In this document: piece by piece, positions 1-7,116 of the stretch | Position numbering within the stretch: position 1 is the stretch's first letter | Layout of the letters: every line of letters starts with the position of its first letter | Assembly (NCBI GenBank): GCA_024710445.1 | Contig: JANJUT010000264.1 | Span: 1-21,033 of the forward strand | Reading direction: 5' to 3' | Length of the DNA stretch: 21,033 nt | Source: Thiobacillus sp. | GTDB lineage: Bacteria > Pseudomonadota > Gammaproteobacteria > Burkholderiales > Thiobacillaceae | Position numbers and translations under genes: made by a program | Notes under the pieces: model-generated | What the model saw: the letters and a program-made list of their open reading frames with translations, nothing else | Databases searched by the model: none | Told to the model about the DNA's origin: nothing

Positions 1-526
1 CCAGGGCAGCCTGCCCCATCATGAACCGGGCCGGAATACCGGTGCTGGCGCTTGCCTCCTGGGCATGCGGCAGGACACGCTGCACAAAAGCCTCGACATG
101 AGCAGGCGCATCGCTGTTACGCACGGCAGCCGGCAAGGGCTGCGCTGGCGCATTCAGGGGCATGCCCTGGGTCGTGGCACCCGTACCAGGCACTTCAGCT
201 TCGCCAGCAGCCGGCATCCCGATTGCGGTGGAAAGCTGGCGCACCATGACGTCGGCCAGGCCAATGCCACGGCTGGCCATGCGCTGGGTCAGCTGCTGGT
301 CCAGCATCGAGGTGTACATGCGGGTCTGTTCACTATCGAACATGCCGTCCTGCGGCGTCGCTTCACGCATGCTTTTCATCAGCATGTTCATGAACACCGC
401 TTCGAACTGTTGTGCGGCCGCTTTCAGCGCCTCGGGCGAGGACTGCTTGGCCTCGAGCTTGAGCTGGTTGACGCCCTGGACATCGAGCGCAAACCTGGAA
501 GAGAGGTCAGCACCGCCGATAGCCAC
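1..526 (-). CDS. flgJ: Peptidoglycan hydrolase / rod-capping protein FlgJ (3' part cut by window edge)
   Basis: FlgJ caps the growing rod in the periplasm and, in two-domain forms, opens peptidoglycan for it. The start is a GTG whose Shine-Dalgarno (GGAGGTGA) lies inside the last codons of flgI, leaving only the last base of the flgI stop codon and one further base between the two genes. About 175 codons are visible. Residues ~30-110 form the rod-binding domain (AAQQFEAVFMNMLMKSMRE, then DSEQTRMYTSMLDQQL). A Pro/Ala-rich linker at ~110-140 follows. The sequence then enters a glucosaminidase-type domain (HAQEASASTGIPARFMMGQ) and is cut just before the expected catalytic Glu. This is therefore the bifunctional FlgJ usual in beta- and gammaproteobacteria. 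It is the last visible gene of the flgB-J cluster. Identity is secure; the enzymatic half cannot be checked here. Confidence 0.95.
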   Translation of the reverse strand, partial: MAIGGADLSSRFALDVQGVNQLKLEAKQSSPEALKAAAQQFEAVFMNMLMKSMREATPQDGMFDSEQTRMYTSMLDQQLTQRMASRGIGLADVMVRQLSTAIGMPAAGEAEVPGTGATTQGMPLNAPAQPLPAAVRNSDAPAHVEAFVQRVLPHAQEASASTGIPARFMMGQAAL

Positions 527-527
527 T

Positions 528-1625
528 TTAGATCACCTCCAGTTCGGCCCGCAGCGCGCCGGACGCTTTCAGGGCCTGAATAATGGCCAGCAGATCCTGC
601 GGCGTGGCACCGATGGAATTGAGCGCTTTCACCACGTCGGACAGCGATGCGCTGTTCTTGAGCAGCATGACCTCACCCGGCTGCTGGCGGATTTCGATTT
701 GCGATCTTGCGGTCACCACCGTTTCACCTTTGGATAGCGGCGCGGGCTGGCTGATTACCGGCTCGGAGCTGATCACTACCGACAGATTGCCGTGCGAGAC
801 CGCACTGTGATCGAGCATCACGGCACGGTTCATCACCACCGAGCCGGTGCGAGCGTTGATGATGACCTTGGCCATGGCCTGGGCCGGGCTGACATCCAGG
901 CTTTCGATCGCGCCCAGGAACGTGACACGCTCGCTTTCGCCAGCCGGCGTGCGCACCTGGATGACCCGGCCATTGATTGCCCGGGCGGTATCCTTGCCGA
1001 AACGCGTGTTCACCGCATCCACGACCCGGCTGGCCGTGGTGAAATCGCTTTGCCGCAATTCCAGATTGATCGAATCCGAATCGCCCAGCGCGGTGGCCAC
1101 CCGGCGCTCGATTGTCGCGCCAGCCGGAACGCGCCCCACGCTTGAGTGATTGATCTGCACCTGGCTGCCGTTCGCCGCCGCGCCTGCACCACTGACCACC
1201 AGGCTACCCTGCGCCATGGCATAAATCTGCCCATCCGCGCCCTTCAGCGGTGTCATCACCAGGGTGCCCCCGCGCAGGCTTTTGGCATTGCCAATTGAAG
1301 ACACGGTGATATCGATGGTCTGCCCGGACTGCGAGAACGGCGGCAACTCGGCGGTCACCATCACGGCAGCCACGTTCTTCAACTGCATGTTGACGCCCGG
1401 TGGCATGTTGACGCCCATCTGCGCCAGCATGGCGACGATGCTCTGGGTGGTGAATGGCGTTTGCGTGGTCTGGTCACCCGTACCGTCAAGGCCGACCACC
1501 AGGCCATAACCGGCAAGCTGGTTCACCCGTACGCCCTGTATCGTGGCGATGTCCTTGATGCGTTCAGCCTGTGCGCCACCGCTTATCAGCAGTGCCGCGA
1601 GAAAAATCAGACGTGGAATGCTCAT
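528..1625 (-). CDS. flgI: Flagellar P-ring protein FlgI
   Basis: FlgI polymerises in the periplasm into the P-ring, which surrounds the distal rod in the peptidoglycan layer; FlgA acts as its chaperone. The protein has 365 residues, the usual length. Residues 1-20 are a clear Sec signal peptide ending GGAQA. The mature protein begins with the family signature ERIKDIATIQGVRVNQLAGY followed by GLVVGLDGTGDQ. The C-terminus (SLSDVVKALNSIGATPQDLL, then ALKASGAL) is also typical. I chose the ATG at 1625 because an AGGGGGG ribosome binding site sits 8 nt upstream and the signal peptide starts right there; an upstream in-frame start at 1655 would add ten residues overlapping flgH. The gap to flgH is 13 nt, and the ribosome binding site overlaps the flgH stop. 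Confidence 0.97.
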   Translation of the reverse strand: MSIPRLIFLAALLISGGAQAERIKDIATIQGVRVNQLAGYGLVVGLDGTGDQTTQTPFTTQSIVAMLAQMGVNMPPGVNMQLKNVAAVMVTAELPPFSQSGQTIDITVSSIGNAKSLRGGTLVMTPLKGADGQIYAMAQGSLVVSGAGAAANGSQVQINHSSVGRVPAGATIERRVATALGDSDSINLELRQSDFTTASRVVDAVNTRFGKDTARAINGRVIQVRTPAGESERVTFLGAIESLDVSPAQAMAKVIINARTGSVVMNRAVMLDHSAVSHGNLSVVISSEPVISQPAPLSKGETVVTARSQIEIRQQPGEVMLLKNSASLSDVVKALNSIGATPQDLLAIIQALKASGALRAELEVI

Positions 1626-1638
1626 GATGCGCACCCCC

Positions 1639-2307
1639 CTATAAAGGTAAGACACTGAGGAAGAAACGCGCCAGCCAGTTCATCATTTCAGCCTTGTCGA
1701 TATTGGCACTGGTGCGGTACTCGAAACGCGCATCGGCCACTTTGGAAGAGGGAACGGTATTGCCGGCCAGGATGGTGTCAGGCTGAACCACGCCCGACAG
1801 GCGGATGAATTCGGTGCCCTTGTCGAGCGCAATCTGCTTTTCACCGGCGACGACCAGGTTGCCGTTAGGCAATACCTCAACCACGGTCACGGTCACATTG
1901 CCGGTGAAATTGTTGCCCGAGTTGACCTCGGACTTGTCGTCGTAAGTATTCGACGAGGTGGCGCTCACGCCCAGTCCCTGCAGCATCTTGAGCGGCAGTC
2001 CGGTGATGTTGCCAATCGAAGTATCGACCTCACCGGTTTTCTCACCCGTGGACGAGGCTTTTTTACTGGCCTGGGTTTTTTCGTTGATGGCGATCGTCAG
2101 AATGTCGCCGACGTGGCGTGCATGGCGATCTTCAAACATCGGCCGATACGTCGCTGCCTGGTAAATCGTGCCATTGCCGGCAGTCTGGACAGGCTGCGCC
2201 TGCGGGCGCGCAGTGGTGGGCTGCTGCACGATAGAGGACGGCGTCGTGCTGCACCCCACCAGTCCCAGCAGCACCCCCACCCACCCAAATTTACTCAGCC
2301 TGTTCAT
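1639..2307 (-). CDS. flgH: Flagellar L-ring lipoprotein FlgH
   Basis: FlgH forms the outer-membrane L-ring through which the rod exits. The 222-residue product starts with a lipoprotein signal peptide with lipobox LVGC (lipidated Cys19) followed by STTPSS. Family hallmarks include YRPMFEDRHARHVGDILTI, the Ser/Lys-rich KTQASKKASS stretch, NLVVAGEKQIALDKGTEFIR, SGVVQPDTI and a C-terminus ending in NWLARFFLSVLPL. The ATG at 2307 is preceded by GAGGCGA at suitable spacing. A TTG in the same frame at 2319 would add four residues before the signal peptide and overlap the flgG stop; I consider it unlikely. It is tightly coupled to flgG upstream and flgI downstream in the rod/ring operon. Confidence 0.96.
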   Translation of the reverse strand: MNRLSKFGWVGVLLGLVGCSTTPSSIVQQPTTARPQAQPVQTAGNGTIYQAATYRPMFEDRHARHVGDILTIAINEKTQASKKASSTGEKTGEVDTSIGNITGLPLKMLQGLGVSATSSNTYDDKSEVNSGNNFTGNVTVTVVEVLPNGNLVVAGEKQIALDKGTEFIRLSGVVQPDTILAGNTVPSSKVADARFEYRTSANIDKAEMMNWLARFFLSVLPL

Positions 2308-2315
2308 GATTCGCC

Positions 2316-3098
2316 TCAAAGCTGGGTCAGACGCTGCAACATCTGGTCGGATGTCTGAATCGCCTTGCTGTTGATCTCGTAGGCGCGCTGGGTCTGGATC
2401 ATGTTGACCAGCTCTTCCACCACATTGACGTTCGAAGTTTCGACGTAGCCCTGGTTCAGCACGCCCGCGCCATTGCTGCCCGGCGCATTGGAACTCGGCG
2501 TCCCCGATGCGGCGGTTTCGCCGTACAGGTTCTCGCCCAGGCTCTGCAATCCAGCCGGGTTGATGAATGTCGCCAGTTGCAGGGTGCCAATCGTGACCGG
2601 TGTGGCCGAGCCAGCCTGCTGCACCGATACGGTGCCATCGCGTGCAATGGTCAGGCTTTGCGTATCGGCCGGAATGGTGATGGCCGGCTGCACCGCGTAG
2701 CCGCTGGAGGTCACCAGCTGGCCATTGGCATCGGACTGGAACGAACCGTCACGCGTGTAGGACGTGGTGCCATCCGGCATCAATACCTGGAAAAAGCCGT
2801 TACCCTGAATCGCCACATCCTTGGAATTACCCGTTTGTTGCAGGTTGCCCTGGGTAAAGATGCGCTCGGTCGCCACCGGCTTCACACCGGTACCAATCTG
2901 CAGACCAGACGGCAGTTGCGTCTGTTCGGACGACTGTGCACCGGGCTGACGAACGGTCTGGTACAGCAGGTCCTCGAACACCGCACGCGCGCGCTTGAAG
3001 CCACTGGTGCTGACGTTGGCGAGGTTGTTGGAAATCACGTCCATCTGCGTTTGCTGCGCATCCAGACCGGTTTTGGCAATCCATAGTGAGCGAATCAT
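2316..3098 (-). CDS. flgG: Flagellar distal-rod protein FlgG
   Basis: FlgG builds the distal rod that crosses the peptidoglycan and outer membrane inside the P- and L-rings. At 260 residues it has the standard length. The N-terminal rod motif is seen at residues ~20-50 ([20 protein letters not shown], then VFEDLLYQ). The central part contains the FlgG/FlgE-type segment [20 protein letters not shown]. The C-terminal helix reads [19 protein letters not shown] at ~222-240 and ends MLQRLTQL. An AAGGAG ribosome binding site lies just upstream of the ATG. Unlike its neighbours it is separated from the preceding gene (flgF) by about 120 bp carrying a long inverted repeat, so its transcript level may differ from that of the upstream genes. 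Confidence 0.97.
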   Translation of the reverse strand: MIRSLWIAKTGLDAQQTQMDVISNNLANVSTSGFKRARAVFEDLLYQTVRQPGAQSSEQTQLPSGLQIGTGVKPVATERIFTQGNLQQTGNSKDVAIQGNGFFQVLMPDGTTSYTRDGSFQSDANGQLVTSSGYAVQPAITIPADTQSLTIARDGTVSVQQAGSATPVTIGTLQLATFINPAGLQSLGENLYGETAASGTPSSNAPGSNGAGVLNQGYVETSNVNVVEELVNMIQTQRAYEINSKAIQTSDQMLQRLTQL

Positions 3099-3131
3099 GT
3101 CGGCTCCTTAGTTTTAAACGGTTTTATTTCA

Positions 3132-3206
3132 TCCGCGAAGGACGCGAAGGGCCACGAAGGAAAACCCTTTGAACTTACCTTCGCGTTTCTTCGCGTCCTT
3201 CGCGGA
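3132..3206. repeat. Perfect 18-bp inverted repeat with CGAAGG subrepeats between flgF and flgG
   Basis: The left arm TCCGCGAAGGACGCGAAG (3132-3149) and the right arm CTTCGCGTCCTTCGCGGA (3189-3206) are exact reverse complements separated by 39 nt. Inside the loop a further CGAAGG (3155-3160) pairs with CCTTCG (3178-3183). The unit CGAAGG recurs three times at intervals of 8-10 nt in the left half. The element fills most of the only large gap in the flg operon. It has no oligo-T tract on the minus (coding) strand directly after the stem, so it is not a classical intrinsic terminator. It looks like a dispersed intergenic palindrome (REP/MITE-like), but copy number cannot be judged from one window. 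Confidence 0.85.
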
Positions 3207-3219
3207 CGAAAAATCATTA

Positions 3220-3960
3220 TCAATTCATGCTCAGCAGTTGCGCTGCCTTGCTGTCATTGTTTTCAGCGTGTTGCAGCAACTTCATCTGCATCTCGAACTG
3301 GCGTGCCAGTGAAATCATGTTGACCATTTCGTCGACGACGTTGACGTTGCTCGACTCCAGCGACCCGCCGATGAGCATCACATTGGGATCGACCGGCGCC
3401 GGTTTTCCATCCTTCATCCGGAACAGGCCGTCATCCCCGCGAACCATGTCGGCTTCATTCGGGTTGACCAGCTTCATGCGGCCAATTGATGTCAGCCCGG
3501 TGGCGGCAGATCCGTCCGGAACCAGCGATACCGTGCCATCCTTGGCCACGGCGAGATTGCGCCCTGGCGGAATCGACATCGGCCCACCATCGCCCAGCAC
3601 ATTGAGGCCGTTGTGCGTTTGCAGAATGCCGTTCTCATCCATGCGCAAGCTGCCGTTGCGGGTATAGGCCTCGGACCCGTCTGCAGCCTGAACCGCGAGC
3701 CAGCCACGGCCCTGCACCGCCATATCCAGATCGCGGCCCGTATGCTGGATCGCGCCCGCCCGGAAGTCGCTGCCGGTGGTGGAATCCACCACAAAGGCAC
3801 GCGTCGGCAGGGGCGCGCCCTGCACCGGCACAGCCCGGAACTGATCGACCTGCGCACGGAAGCCCGTGGTGGTGGCGTTGGCCAGGTTGTTCGAAGCCGT
3901 CGCCTGCTTGTCCAGGATGTGCTTCGCGCCGGTCATGGCGGTGTAGATCATGCGATCCAT
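3220..3960 (-). CDS. flgF: Flagellar proximal-rod protein FlgF
   Basis: FlgF is a proximal-rod subunit of the flagellar axle in the periplasm. The 246-residue product opens MDRMIYTAMTGAKHILDKQA, followed by the rod motif SNNLANATTTGFRAQ at ~23-37, which is specific for FlgF rather than FlgG. The centre contains DLDMAVQGRGWLAVQAADG, then EAYTRNGSLRMDENG. The C-terminus has the usual heptad-like helix NVNVVDEMVNMISLARQFEM at ~208-227 and ends LLSMN. A strong ribosome binding site (AAGGAGG) is 5 nt upstream of the ATG. It lies 32 nt after flgE and is followed by the inverted-repeat gap before flgG. Confidence 0.96.
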   Translation of the reverse strand: MDRMIYTAMTGAKHILDKQATASNNLANATTTGFRAQVDQFRAVPVQGAPLPTRAFVVDSTTGSDFRAGAIQHTGRDLDMAVQGRGWLAVQAADGSEAYTRNGSLRMDENGILQTHNGLNVLGDGGPMSIPPGRNLAVAKDGTVSLVPDGSAATGLTSIGRMKLVNPNEADMVRGDDGLFRMKDGKPAPVDPNVMLIGGSLESSNVNVVDEMVNMISLARQFEMQMKLLQHAENNDSKAAQLLSMN

Positions 3961-3992
3961 GCTGCCTCCTTAATCAATCAGCCGGTCAATTC

Positions 3993-5219
3993 TTAACGCA
4001 GGTTGACCAGGGTTTGCAGCACGGCATCCTGGGCCTTGATGGTCTGCGCGTTGGCCTGATACACCCGCTGCGCGGTAATCAGATTGACCAGTTCGGCCGT
4101 CAGGTCGACGTTGGAATCTTCCACCGCGGAGGATTGCAGAACGCCCAGGCCTCCAGAATCGGGGGTGCCTACCAGCGCGGCGCCCGAAGTCGCACTCTCG
4201 GCCCACATGTTATTGCCCAGTGGCTGCAGGCCATTGGGGTTGGCGAAATTCGCCAGCACCACCTGGCCCAGCACGGCCGACTCGCCATTGGTATAGCGGC
4301 CCAGAATCACGCCGTCGGCACCGATGTTGAAGCCCGACAGCCGGCCCGAAGCGTAGCCGTCCGGCTTCAGCGAGTTGACGCTGAACGTCGAGCCGAACTG
4401 GGTGGTACCGGTGAAATCGAAGGCAATGGGGAACGGCGTGGTGGCCCCCGTTGCCGTAGCCGGAACGTTGATGGCTGCAAGCGGCATCAGGGTCGACAGG
4501 GCGCCAGTGGCGGTGAAGCTCAGGGAGGCAACCGGACCTGCACCGATCTGCGTTCCATCGCTGGACGCGTACACATCCCAAGCGCCAGACGGCCGTTTCA
4601 CATAATACGTTTGCAGCGTCTGGGCATTGCCCAGGCTGTCGTAAACCTGCGCCGCGGTCGAATTATGGAAGGTGGTCGAGTCATTCATGTTGAACGGTGT
4701 AACCGCCACATCGATCGCTGTCTTGCCTGAATCCAGGTTGAGCACAGCATCCATCTCGGTGGTGATCTGCGGGGCCAGGTCGGAGGTGTTGATGCTCAGC
4801 GGTGACGGCGCACCGGTCGACAGCACGCCGCTGGCGTTCGCCGTATAGCCCGTCAGTTTGCCGCCGGTCGGATTGACGATGTAGCCGTTCTTGTCGAGCT
4901 GGAACTGGCCATTGCGCTGGTAGGCAATCTCGCCATTGGTTTCCATGCGGAAGAAGCCACCGCCGTTGACCGCCATATCAAGGGGGTTGTTGGTGGAAGT
5001 GATATTGCCCTGGGTGAACAGTTGGGTCACCTGTGCCACCTTGGTGCCGATGCCGGCATTCGAACCACCGGCGCCGGTGAGCGAATTGGCATACACATCG
5101 GCAAACTGGGCCTGCGACTGCTTGAACCCGACCGTGCCGGAGTTTGCCACGTTGTTGCCGATGACATCCAGATTCTTGGCTGCTGCATTGAGGCCGCTTA
5201 ATCCTTGCTGAAAACTCAT
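3993..5219 (-). CDS. flgE: Flagellar hook protein FlgE
   Basis: FlgE polymerises into the extracellular hook, the universal joint between rod and filament, after export by the flagellar type III system and under the FlgD cap. The product has 408 residues, close to the enterobacterial size. The N-terminal axial motif is MSFQQGLSGLNAAAKNLDVI and GNNVANSGTVGFKQS (to residue ~35). Around residues 75-110 comes the conserved LDMAVNGGGFFRM with the QRNGQFQLDKNGYIVN segment. The middle is the variable surface-exposed hook domain. The C-terminal helix reads VDLTAELVNLITAQRVYQAN at ~372-391 and ends LQTLVNLR. An AAGGAG ribosome binding site precedes the ATG. A small hairpin lies between it and flgD. 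Confidence 0.97.
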   Translation of the reverse strand: MSFQQGLSGLNAAAKNLDVIGNNVANSGTVGFKQSQAQFADVYANSLTGAGGSNAGIGTKVAQVTQLFTQGNITSTNNPLDMAVNGGGFFRMETNGEIAYQRNGQFQLDKNGYIVNPTGGKLTGYTANASGVLSTGAPSPLSINTSDLAPQITTEMDAVLNLDSGKTAIDVAVTPFNMNDSTTFHNSTAAQVYDSLGNAQTLQTYYVKRPSGAWDVYASSDGTQIGAGPVASLSFTATGALSTLMPLAAINVPATATGATTPFPIAFDFTGTTQFGSTFSVNSLKPDGYASGRLSGFNIGADGVILGRYTNGESAVLGQVVLANFANPNGLQPLGNNMWAESATSGAALVGTPDSGGLGVLQSSAVEDSNVDLTAELVNLITAQRVYQANAQTIKAQDAVLQTLVNLR

Positions 5220-5241
5220 GTTTTTCTCCTTAATGAAGACG

Positions 5242-5258
5242 CTGGTGGATCACACCAG
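5242..5258. repeat. Short hairpin in the flgD-flgE spacer
   Basis: CTGGTG (5242-5247) and CACCAG (5253-5258) are perfect inverted arms with a 5-nt loop. On the flg transcript this stem would lie between the flgD stop and the flgE ribosome binding site. There is no T-run after it, so termination is not expected. A second, weaker pair (TCTGA/TCAGA) sits next to it at the flgD stop. A stem here could stabilise or mark a processed flgE-containing mRNA, since hook subunit is needed in much greater amount than rod subunits; that role is inference. Confidence 0.5.
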
Positions 5259-5274
5259 ACCGACTCTGATCAAC

Positions 5275-5940
5275 TCAGAAAATTTGCCGGATATCGGCGT
5301 AACCCACACTCTTGTTGTCTGCCAGATTGAGCTGCACACCCTGGCTGTTTTGCGAAACACTGCTCACCACATTCAGATTCAACGTGGTGTTGCTGACGGC
5401 TTGCCCGCCTTGAACGGCTTCAACCGAGAATTGATACTCGCCCGCTGCGGCCGTGGTGCCCGTGTTGGTCAGCCCATCCCAGGCCAGCGCATTCACGCCT
5501 GCATCACGTGGTCCCAGATTCAGGCTGCGAACCAGATTGCCCGATGCATCCTGGATGCTGACATTGACGCTGTCTGCCGGCCGCGACAATTCAAAACCGA
5601 TGACATCCTGGAACTGAGCAGGATTAAGCGTATCGCCCGGCACCAGCACCCCGTGGCCGATCAGGTTGGCCGCCTGCGACATCTGATTGGGCCCCAGGCT
5701 GGCCGTCAACGCTTCAATCTTGCTGTTCATGTCCTCGATGCCCTGCACGGTCGAAAGCTGGGCCATCTGGCTGGTCACCTCCGCGTTGTCCATCGGATTC
5801 AGCGGGTCCTGGTTTTGCATCTGCGCAACCAGCAGGCTCAGGAAACGATTTTCGGTTTCCTGTGCACTGCTCGTGGTTGTACTTGATGCTCCAGCACCAA
5901 ACAGATTGGTGACATTGCTGCTGTCTTGTACGGTTGTCAT
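5275..5940 (-). CDS. flgD: Flagellar hook-cap / hook assembly protein FlgD
   Basis: FlgD is the scaffold that caps the growing hook and guides FlgE polymerisation; it is lost from the finished structure. The 221-residue product is normal in size. A Ser/Thr-rich N-terminus (~8-28) is followed by the strongly conserved block at ~31-70 (NRFLSLLVAQMQNQDPLNPM, then DNAEVTSQMAQLSTVQGIE), the signature of the family. The C-terminal part (~95-221) resembles the FlgD Tudor/FnIII-like domains, with NALAWDGLTNTGTTAAAGEY as the recognisable DGxxxxG-type strand. The ATG at 5940 is preceded by AAGGAC. The gap to flgC is 28 nt and contains half of a palindrome. Confidence 0.95.
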   Translation of the reverse strand: MTTVQDSSNVTNLFGAGASSTTTSSAQETENRFLSLLVAQMQNQDPLNPMDNAEVTSQMAQLSTVQGIEDMNSKIEALTASLGPNQMSQAANLIGHGVLVPGDTLNPAQFQDVIGFELSRPADSVNVSIQDASGNLVRSLNLGPRDAGVNALAWDGLTNTGTTAAAGEYQFSVEAVQGGQAVSNTTLNLNVVSSVSQNSQGVQLNLADNKSVGYADIRQIF

Positions 5941-5961
5941 GGCGTGTCCTTGGTTAATTGT

Positions 5962-5975
5962 TCAGTGATCACTGA
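5962..5975. repeat. Perfect 14-bp palindrome across the flgC stop codon
   Basis: TCAGTGATCACTGA equals its own reverse complement and covers the last coding bases and stop codon of flgC (stop at 5969-5971) plus the first bases of the flgC-flgD spacer. As RNA it would give at most a tight 5-bp stem. It could equally be a protein-binding dyad or chance, and no function is known. Confidence 0.45.
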
Positions 5976-6373
5976 CCCAGCGTCAGGGTCTTGAGCAACA
6001 GGGTTTTCGTTGTATTCATCATTTCCACGTTGGACTGATACGAACGCGAGGCGGAAATCATGTTGACCATTTCCTCGACGACATTGACATTGGGCATGGT
6101 CACATTGCCCTTTTCATCGGCGAGCGGGTTCTTGGGGTCGTACACCACTTTCATCGGCGACTGGTCTTCGACCACCGCCGCCACATTCACGCCGGTTGCC
6201 CCGTTTTCGCCGACCGGCATGGCGGAAAACACCACCTGCTTGGCCTTGTAGACCTCGCCATTGGCGCTGGTTGCGCTATCGGCATTGGCCAGGTTGCTGG
6301 CAACCGTGTTAAGCCGTTGCGACTGGGCATTCATGGCCGAACCAGCCACGTTGAGAATATTGAACAGAGACAT
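5969..6373 (-). CDS. flgC: Flagellar proximal-rod protein FlgC
   Basis: FlgC is one of the proximal-rod subunits assembled first after the MS-ring and export gate. The 134-residue product begins [20 protein letters not shown], then [20 protein letters not shown], the typical FlgC start including the rod motif SNLANAD (~26-32), followed by YKAKQVVF. The C-terminus carries [20 protein letters not shown] and ends LKTLTLGQ, also diagnostic. An AAGGAG ribosome binding site lies 9 nt before the ATG, and the gap to the flgB stop is 12 nt. Confidence 0.97.
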   Translation of the reverse strand: MSLFNILNVAGSAMNAQSQRLNTVASNLANADSATSANGEVYKAKQVVFSAMPVGENGATGVNVAAVVEDQSPMKVVYDPKNPLADEKGNVTMPNVNVVEEMVNMISASRSYQSNVEMMNTTKTLLLKTLTLGQ

Positions 6374-6385
6374 GCGCCTGACTCC

Positions 6386-6793
6386 TTATCCCTGAATCGC
6401 GGCCAGCAAGCCCTTGATCTGCTGGCTCAGGCGCGTCAGGTTGAATTCATAGTGAACAGTGTTTTCCGCAAAGGCGGCACGCTCTGCATCCATATCCACC
6501 GTGTTACCGTCAATGTTGCCCTGTGCGGGGGTGCGGTATTGCAGGCTCGCGTTGGCCGTCATGCCGGGGGTGCCCTTCAAATGACCAGGCGCCGTGGTGG
6601 CCATGGCAACGCCACCGGACGCCGCCGTGCCCTTGAGCGCGCCTTGTAGCGTCGTCCTGAAATCCAGGTCACGCGCCTTGTAGTTGGGCGTGTCGGCGTT
6701 GGCGATGTTGGACGCCAGCACCTGCTGGCGCTGGTCGCGCACCTTCAGCGCCTGTGCGTGGAAATTCAGCATGTTGTCCAGCTGAGTCATCAT
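6386..6793 (-). CDS. flgB: Flagellar proximal-rod protein FlgB
   Basis: FlgB is the proximal-rod protein and first gene of the flgBCDEFGHIJ operon. I place the start at the ATG at 6793, giving 135 residues, because AGAGGT lies about 8 nt upstream; a GTG in frame at 6802 overlaps this ribosome binding site. The N-terminal region reads QLDNMLNFHAQALKVRDQRQ and then the rod motif SNIANADTPNYKARDLDF (~28-45). The C-terminus contains GNTVDMDAERAAFAENTVHY, then EFNLTRLSQQIKGL, typical of FlgB. The gene faces a 323-bp intergenic region shared with pelA, where its promoter must lie. Confidence 0.96.
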   Translation of the reverse strand: MMTQLDNMLNFHAQALKVRDQRQQVLASNIANADTPNYKARDLDFRTTLQGALKGTAASGGVAMATTAPGHLKGTPGMTANASLQYRTPAQGNIDGNTVDMDAERAAFAENTVHYEFNLTRLSQQIKGLLAAIQG

Positions 6794-7116
6794 GTTCGTC
6801 ACCTCTTACTTTGCTGACCGAGCCGCAAAGCCTTTTTGCGATGACTGCATCCTAGACATGCTGATGTCAATTCAATCGCACGATAAGCGGCAAAAAGTCC
6901 GCTTACTTCGGCGTTTTACCCAGGACACCCGAGCAAGCGCCTGGAATCCTCACGGCATCAGCATTTCGCATCGTCCCGACTACATTCTTTAACACTCCCA
7001 TTACATATCCAGACACCCACTCCGCCTTATCATGTGCAGCAAGCACGCTCCTTGCTTTACCAGCAGTGCCTCAAGGGAAACAACAATTCGAATAACGCGT
7101 ACGCAATACCAAAAAC
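6794..7116. promoter_or_regulatory. Divergent flgB / pelA control region (323 bp, no gene)
   Basis: This stretch separates the flg operon (leftward) from the pel operon (rightward) and must hold both promoters. I found no tRNA-like fold and no convincing ORF. Visible structure: CGCAAA/TTTGCG (6824-6829 and 6835-6840), a stem in the flgB leader; TAAGCGG/CCGCTTA (6884-6890 and 6899-6905); CTTTTTGC (6832-6839) complementary to GCAAAAAG (6890-6897); and AGCAAG/CTTGCT (7038-7043 and 7051-7056) in the pelA leader. On the minus strand TTGACA (reverse of 6864-6869) matches a -35 box but has no good -10 at the right distance. A TAAAGAAT on the minus strand near 6990 resembles a sigma-28 -35 box, but the matching -10 is poor. 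No sigma-54 -24/-12 pair with correct spacing was seen. Confidence 0.6.

Noticed and set aside
3132..3206. The flgF-flgG inverted repeat as a rho-independent terminator or CRISPR unit
   Set aside because: No oligo-T run directly follows the stem on the transcribed strand, the loop is 39 nt, and there is no array of spaced repeats.
6792..6992. A 66-codon plus-strand frame in the flgB-pelA spacer
   Set aside because: It overlaps the flgB start region, has no ribosome binding site and no recognisable product.
6900..7116. Sigma-54 promoter for flgB or pelA
   Set aside because: GG and GC doublets with the required 10-nt spacing and flanking consensus were not found on either strand.
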